Origin: Alphaproteobacteria bacterium UBA6178
GTDB taxonomy: Bacteria; Pseudomonadota; Alphaproteobacteria; Rickettsiales; UBA3002
DNA length: 7,390 bases
Direction: 5' to 3'
NCBI GenBank assembly: GCA_002422205.1
Contig: DITS01000004.1
Location: 1 to 7,390, forward strand
The position numbers and the translations under genes were made by a program. A model generated the notes under the pieces. The model had not been told where the DNA came from. It searched no databases and saw nothing but the letters and a program-made list of their open reading frames with translations. Shown here one piece after another: positions 5,205 through 7,390 of this stretch (position 1 is the stretch's first letter; each line of letters starts with the position of its first letter).

Positions 5205-5897
5205 ATGGCGCAAGGCAAACGTATCCGCAAAGCATATGAGTCGGTAGATGCAACCAAATCCTATCCCCTCTCCGAAGCCGTCAAGCTGGTGAAAGGCAAT
5301 GCCAAAACCAAATTCGACGAAACCGTCGATGTGGTGCTTAATCTCGGTGTTGACCCTAAACATTCCGATCAAATGGTACGCGGCACGGTTGCTATGCCCA
5401 ATGGTCTGGGTAAAGAAGTGCGCGTCGCCGTATTCGCAAAGGGCGATAAAGCCGATGCCGCGAAAAAAGCCGGTGCCGATATCGTCGGCGCCGATGACCT
5501 CGCCGATGCCATTCAAAAAGGCGAAATCAACTTTGACCGTTGCATCGCTACACCGGACATGATGGCGGTTGTGGGCCGCATCGGTAAAATCCTCGGTCCC
5601 CGTGGCCTGATGCCGAATCCTAAATTGGGCACCGTTACGCCCGACGTAGAAAAAGCAGTAAAAGCCGCCAAAAGCGGTGCTGTCGAATTTAAAGTCGAAA
5701 AAGCCGGTATCGTCCATGCAGGTGTGGGCAAAGCCAGCTTCGACGAAAAAGCCATTACCGAAAACATCCGCGCATTGGTCGACGCAGTGGTGAAAGCCAA
5801 GCCCGCCGGTGCCAAAGGCACCTACCTGAAGAGATTGTCGATTTCTTCAACCATGGGTCCGGGTGTAAAAATCGACACGGCTGATCTGGCCGCGTAA
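5205..5897 (+). CDS. rplA: 50S ribosomal protein L1
   Basis: 230 residues, normal for bacterial L1. L1 forms the mobile L1 stalk that helps release E-site tRNA, and in several bacteria it represses translation of its own operon by binding the leader mRNA. Domain I is split (about 1-68 and 160-230) around domain II. The signature G-R-I-G-K-I-L-G-P-R-G-L-M-P-N-P-K lies at 124-140. The C-terminus (S-S-T-M-G-P-G-V-K-I-D) is typical. Shine-Dalgarno GGAG (5195-5198) lies inside the end of rplK, 6 nt before the ATG, which implies translational coupling of rplK and rplA. Confidence 0.97.
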   Translation: MAQGKRIRKAYESVDATKSYPLSEAVKLVKGNAKTKFDETVDVVLNLGVDPKHSDQMVRGTVAMPNGLGKEVRVAVFAKGDKADAAKKAGADIVGADDLADAIQKGEINFDRCIATPDMMAVVGRIGKILGPRGLMPNPKLGTVTPDVEKAVKAAKSGAVEFKVEKAGIVHAGVGKASFDEKAITENIRALVDAVVKAKPAGAKGTYLKRLSISSTMGPGVKIDTADLAA

Positions 5898-5907
5898 GGA
5901 GACGAAA

Positions 5908-6417
5908 ATGAACCGCACAGAAAAAACACAATGGGTGGGCGATGTAAACGAAATGTTCGGCGGTGCCGAAGTCGTGATCGTAACCCATTATCAGGGCCTC
6001 ACTGTGGCTGAAATCTCGGCGCTGCGCAGCAAAGTGCGTGCCGCCGGTGCAACCTTCAAAGTCACCAAAAACCGCCTCACCAAACTGGCCGTGAAGGACA
6101 CGCGCTATGAAGGTCTGGCAGATTTATTCAAAGGCCCGACGGCCGTGGCATTCTCTTCCGATCCGGTGGCTGTAGCCAAAGTGATCGCGGAGTTTTCCAA
6201 AGCAAACGAAAAATTGGTGATGCTCGGTGGCGCATTTGGCGATCATACGCTCAATGAAGCGGGCATCAAACAATTGGCGACGTTACCGTCGCTGGATGAG
6301 CTGCGGGCGAAAATCCTGGCTCTTCTTAATACACCGGCAACGCGCATTGCGGGTGTATTGCAAGCGCCTGCTGGTCAGCTGGCTCGCGTATGTGGCGCCT
6401 ATGGTGCGACGGGCTAA
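5908..6417 (+). CDS. rplJ: 50S ribosomal protein L10
   Basis: 169 residues. L10 anchors L7/L12 dimers to the ribosome next to L11. The N-terminal rRNA-binding domain has F-K-V-T-K-N-R-L (50-57) and G-P-T-A-V-A-F (76-82). The C-terminal helix (about 126-160, with L-D-E-L-R-A-K-I-L-A-L-L at 129-140) is the L7/L12 docking segment. AAGGAG (5896-5901) overlaps the rplA stop codon and lies 6 nt before the ATG. Only 10 nt separate the two genes, so the L10-binding leader found before rplJ in E. coli cannot lie between them; L10 control would have to work elsewhere or be absent. Confidence 0.97.
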   Translation: MNRTEKTQWVGDVNEMFGGAEVVIVTHYQGLTVAEISALRSKVRAAGATFKVTKNRLTKLAVKDTRYEGLADLFKGPTAVAFSSDPVAVAKVIAEFSKANEKLVMLGGAFGDHTLNEAGIKQLATLPSLDELRAKILALLNTPATRIAGVLQAPAGQLARVCGAYGATG

Positions 6418-6465
6418 CTAATAAGGTAATATATTAATTTTTAGGTAAACTAAGGGGTAAGTAAC

Positions 6466-6840
6466 ATGTCAAATTTAGCGAAACTGGTTGATGATCTGTC
6501 CGCACTGTCCGTGATGGAAGCGGCTGAACTGTCGAAAATGCTCGAAGAAAAATGGGGCGTATCTGCTGCGGCTCCCGTAGCGGTTGCAGCTGCTGCACCT
6601 GCTGCTGGCGGTGCTGCCGCTGAAGAGCAAACCGAATTCACCGTAATTCTGTCGGCTGCTGGCGAAAAGAAAATCAACGTCATCAAAGAAATCCGCACCA
6701 TCACCGGTCTGGGCCTGAAAGAAGCCAAAGACCTCGTTGAAGGCGCTCCCAAAGAAGTTAAAGCGGGTGTGACCAAAGACGAAGCTGAATCAATCAAAAA
6801 AGTATTGGTTGAAGCAGGTGCTACCGTTGACATTAAGTAA
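6466..6840 (+). CDS. rplL: 50S ribosomal protein L7/L12
   Basis: 124 residues, normal length. Dimers on L10 form the flexible stalk that recruits translation GTPases. The N-terminal dimerisation domain is about 1-31 (L-V-D-D-L-S-A-L-S-V-M-E-A-A-E-L). An Ala/Pro/Gly-rich hinge covers 32-53. The C-terminal factor-binding domain covers 55-124 with G-L-G-L-K-E-A-K-D-L-V-E-G-A-P (81-95). AAGGGG (6452-6457) lies 8 nt before the ATG, and two further AGGTAA strings (6424-6429, 6443-6448) precede it in the 48-nt AT-rich gap after rplJ. A strong independent ribosome binding site fits the need for several L7/L12 copies per L10. Confidence 0.98.
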   Translation: MSNLAKLVDDLSALSVMEAAELSKMLEEKWGVSAAAPVAVAAAAPAAGGAAAEEQTEFTVILSAAGEKKINVIKEIRTITGLGLKEAKDLVEGAPKEVKAGVTKDEAESIKKVLVEAGATVDIK

Positions 6841-6858
6841 TATTTAGACCTATCGATA

Positions 6859-6892
6859 GCAAGGGCTCCTGCAATACGCAGGCAGTCCTTGT
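6859..6892 (+). promoter_or_regulatory. Hairpin between rplL and rpoB (attenuator or processing site)
   Basis: CAAGGGCTCCTGC (6860-6872) pairs with GCAGGCAGTCCTTG (6878-6891), with one bulged C and one G-T pair; the loop is AATAC, and a closing G-T can be added. The following TTGTCGTCTGG is only weakly T-rich, so it looks like a partial terminator or an RNase III-type site. In E. coli the rplL-rpoB gap also carries an attenuator and a processing hairpin that lower rpoB expression relative to rplL. That parallel is by position, not sequence. Confidence 0.55.
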
Positions 6893-6966
6893 TGTCGTCT
6901 GGTCAGATTACTGCACCACGTTTATTTTACGACTTTCATTCACCACCATATCAAGTCGAGGCAACA

Positions 6967-7390
6967 ATGGCCCAGGCCGCTCAAAAACAAACGCACAGCT
7001 TCACCTCCCGCAAACGCATCCGCAAAAGCTTTGGTTCGATCAAGTCAGCTACCATGCTGCCCAACCTGATCGAGGTGCAGAAAAATTCCTATGATCTGTT
7101 CCTGCAACATAACAAGCCCGCGCAAGAGCGTAAACTCTCCGGCCTGCATGCGGTGATGAAATCGGTATTTCCGATCAAGGATTTCTCCGAAACCGCCACG
7201 CTGGAATTCGCGTCTTATGATTTTGATAAGCCAAAATACGATGTGGAAGAATGCCGTCAACGCGGGATCAATTTCGCTGCCCCCTTGCGAGTCACCCTGC
7301 GTCTGATCGTGTGGATCGTTGATGAAGACACCGGCGCGCGCGAAATCAAAGACATCAAAGAACAAGACGTCTATATGGGCGATATCCCGC
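6967..7390 (+). CDS. rpoB: DNA-directed RNA polymerase subunit beta, N-terminal part (partial)
   Basis: 141 codons are present and the frame is still open at the window end. RpoB is the beta subunit of RNA polymerase. The start matches the family: S-F-T-S-R-K-R-I-R-K-S-F-G, then M-L-P-N-L-I-E-V-Q-K-N-S-Y-D-L-F-L, then V-F-P-I-K-D-F-S-E-T-A-T-L-E-F, then K-Y-D-V-E-E-C-R-Q-R-G-I-N-F-A-A-P-L-R-V, and finally K-E-Q-D-V-Y-M-G-D-I-P at the edge. These belong to the beta1/protrusion region. The wording is close to alphaproteobacterial RpoB as I remember it. ATG 6967 follows GAGG (6958-6961) at 5 nt. It lies 126 nt after rplL. Confidence 0.97.
   Translation, partial: MAQAAQKQTHSFTSRKRIRKSFGSIKSATMLPNLIEVQKNSYDLFLQHNKPAQERKLSGLHAVMKSVFPIKDFSETATLEFASYDFDKPKYDVEECRQRGINFAAPLRVTLRLIVWIVDEDTGAREIKDIKEQDVYMGDIP

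Noticed and set aside
4794..5717. 307-codon minus-strand open frame opposite rplK-rplA
   Set aside because: It is antisense to two certain ribosomal protein genes and His/Phe-rich, as expected from reverse reading of Lys/Gly-rich codons.

Overview
The window is the classic bacterial translation/transcription block tuf - trpT (tRNA-Trp) - secE - nusG - rplK - rplA - rplJ - rplL - rpoB. It is read on the + strand and cut at both ends, inside the last codons of tuf and after about 141 codons of rpoB. The short single-span SecE, the tRNA with encoded CCA, and the style of the RpoB, L10 and L11 proteins fit a Gram-negative proteobacterium. Alphaproteobacteria is my best guess from memory of these families; no search was run. 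All conserved genes look intact and have usual lengths, except NusG, which carries an extra acidic/Ala-rich N-terminus.

The unusual part is what interrupts the block. (1) Positions 46-617 hold no protein gene. They contain a 30-bp imperfect palindrome built of GAGTYCR-type heptads between tuf and trpT, the tRNA, and then a decayed tandem array. In that array the tRNA 3' end and a strong terminator hairpin recur, with two separate markers both spaced exactly 170 bp apart. (2) Positions 618-1503 hold a compact minus-strand cluster of three small exported proteins: two Cys-rich paralogues sharing Y-C-x-C-x-I-x-E-L, flanking a protein whose C-terminus is nine YDxxG pentapeptides. (3) Positions 2590-4609 hold two minus-strand genes of unknown function lying between nusG and rplK. 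Both encode helical, apparently cytosolic proteins. By eye the 430-residue protein contains two copies, and the 215-residue protein one copy, of the same domain, which I do not recognise.

Expression layout: secE-nusG probably start at their own promoter near 1596-1624, followed at once by a terminator-like hairpin and a perfect 19-bp tandem repeat that duplicates the Shine-Dalgarno sequence. rplK has a probable promoter near 4712-4739. rplK-rplA-rplJ are tightly packed (gaps of 3 and 10 nt), so there is no room for the usual L10 leader before rplJ. rplL follows after 48 nt with a strong ribosome binding site. An imperfect hairpin lies between rplL and rpoB. nusG and the minus-strand gene after it converge with only 16 nt between stop codons and no visible terminator.

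The core genes work together in making and exporting protein: EF-Tu and tRNA-Trp deliver amino acids, L11, L1, L10 and L7/L12 form the ribosome stalks, NusG and RpoB belong to the transcription machine, and SecE is part of the secretion channel. The two minus-strand clusters are lineage-specific additions, and no function is assigned to them.
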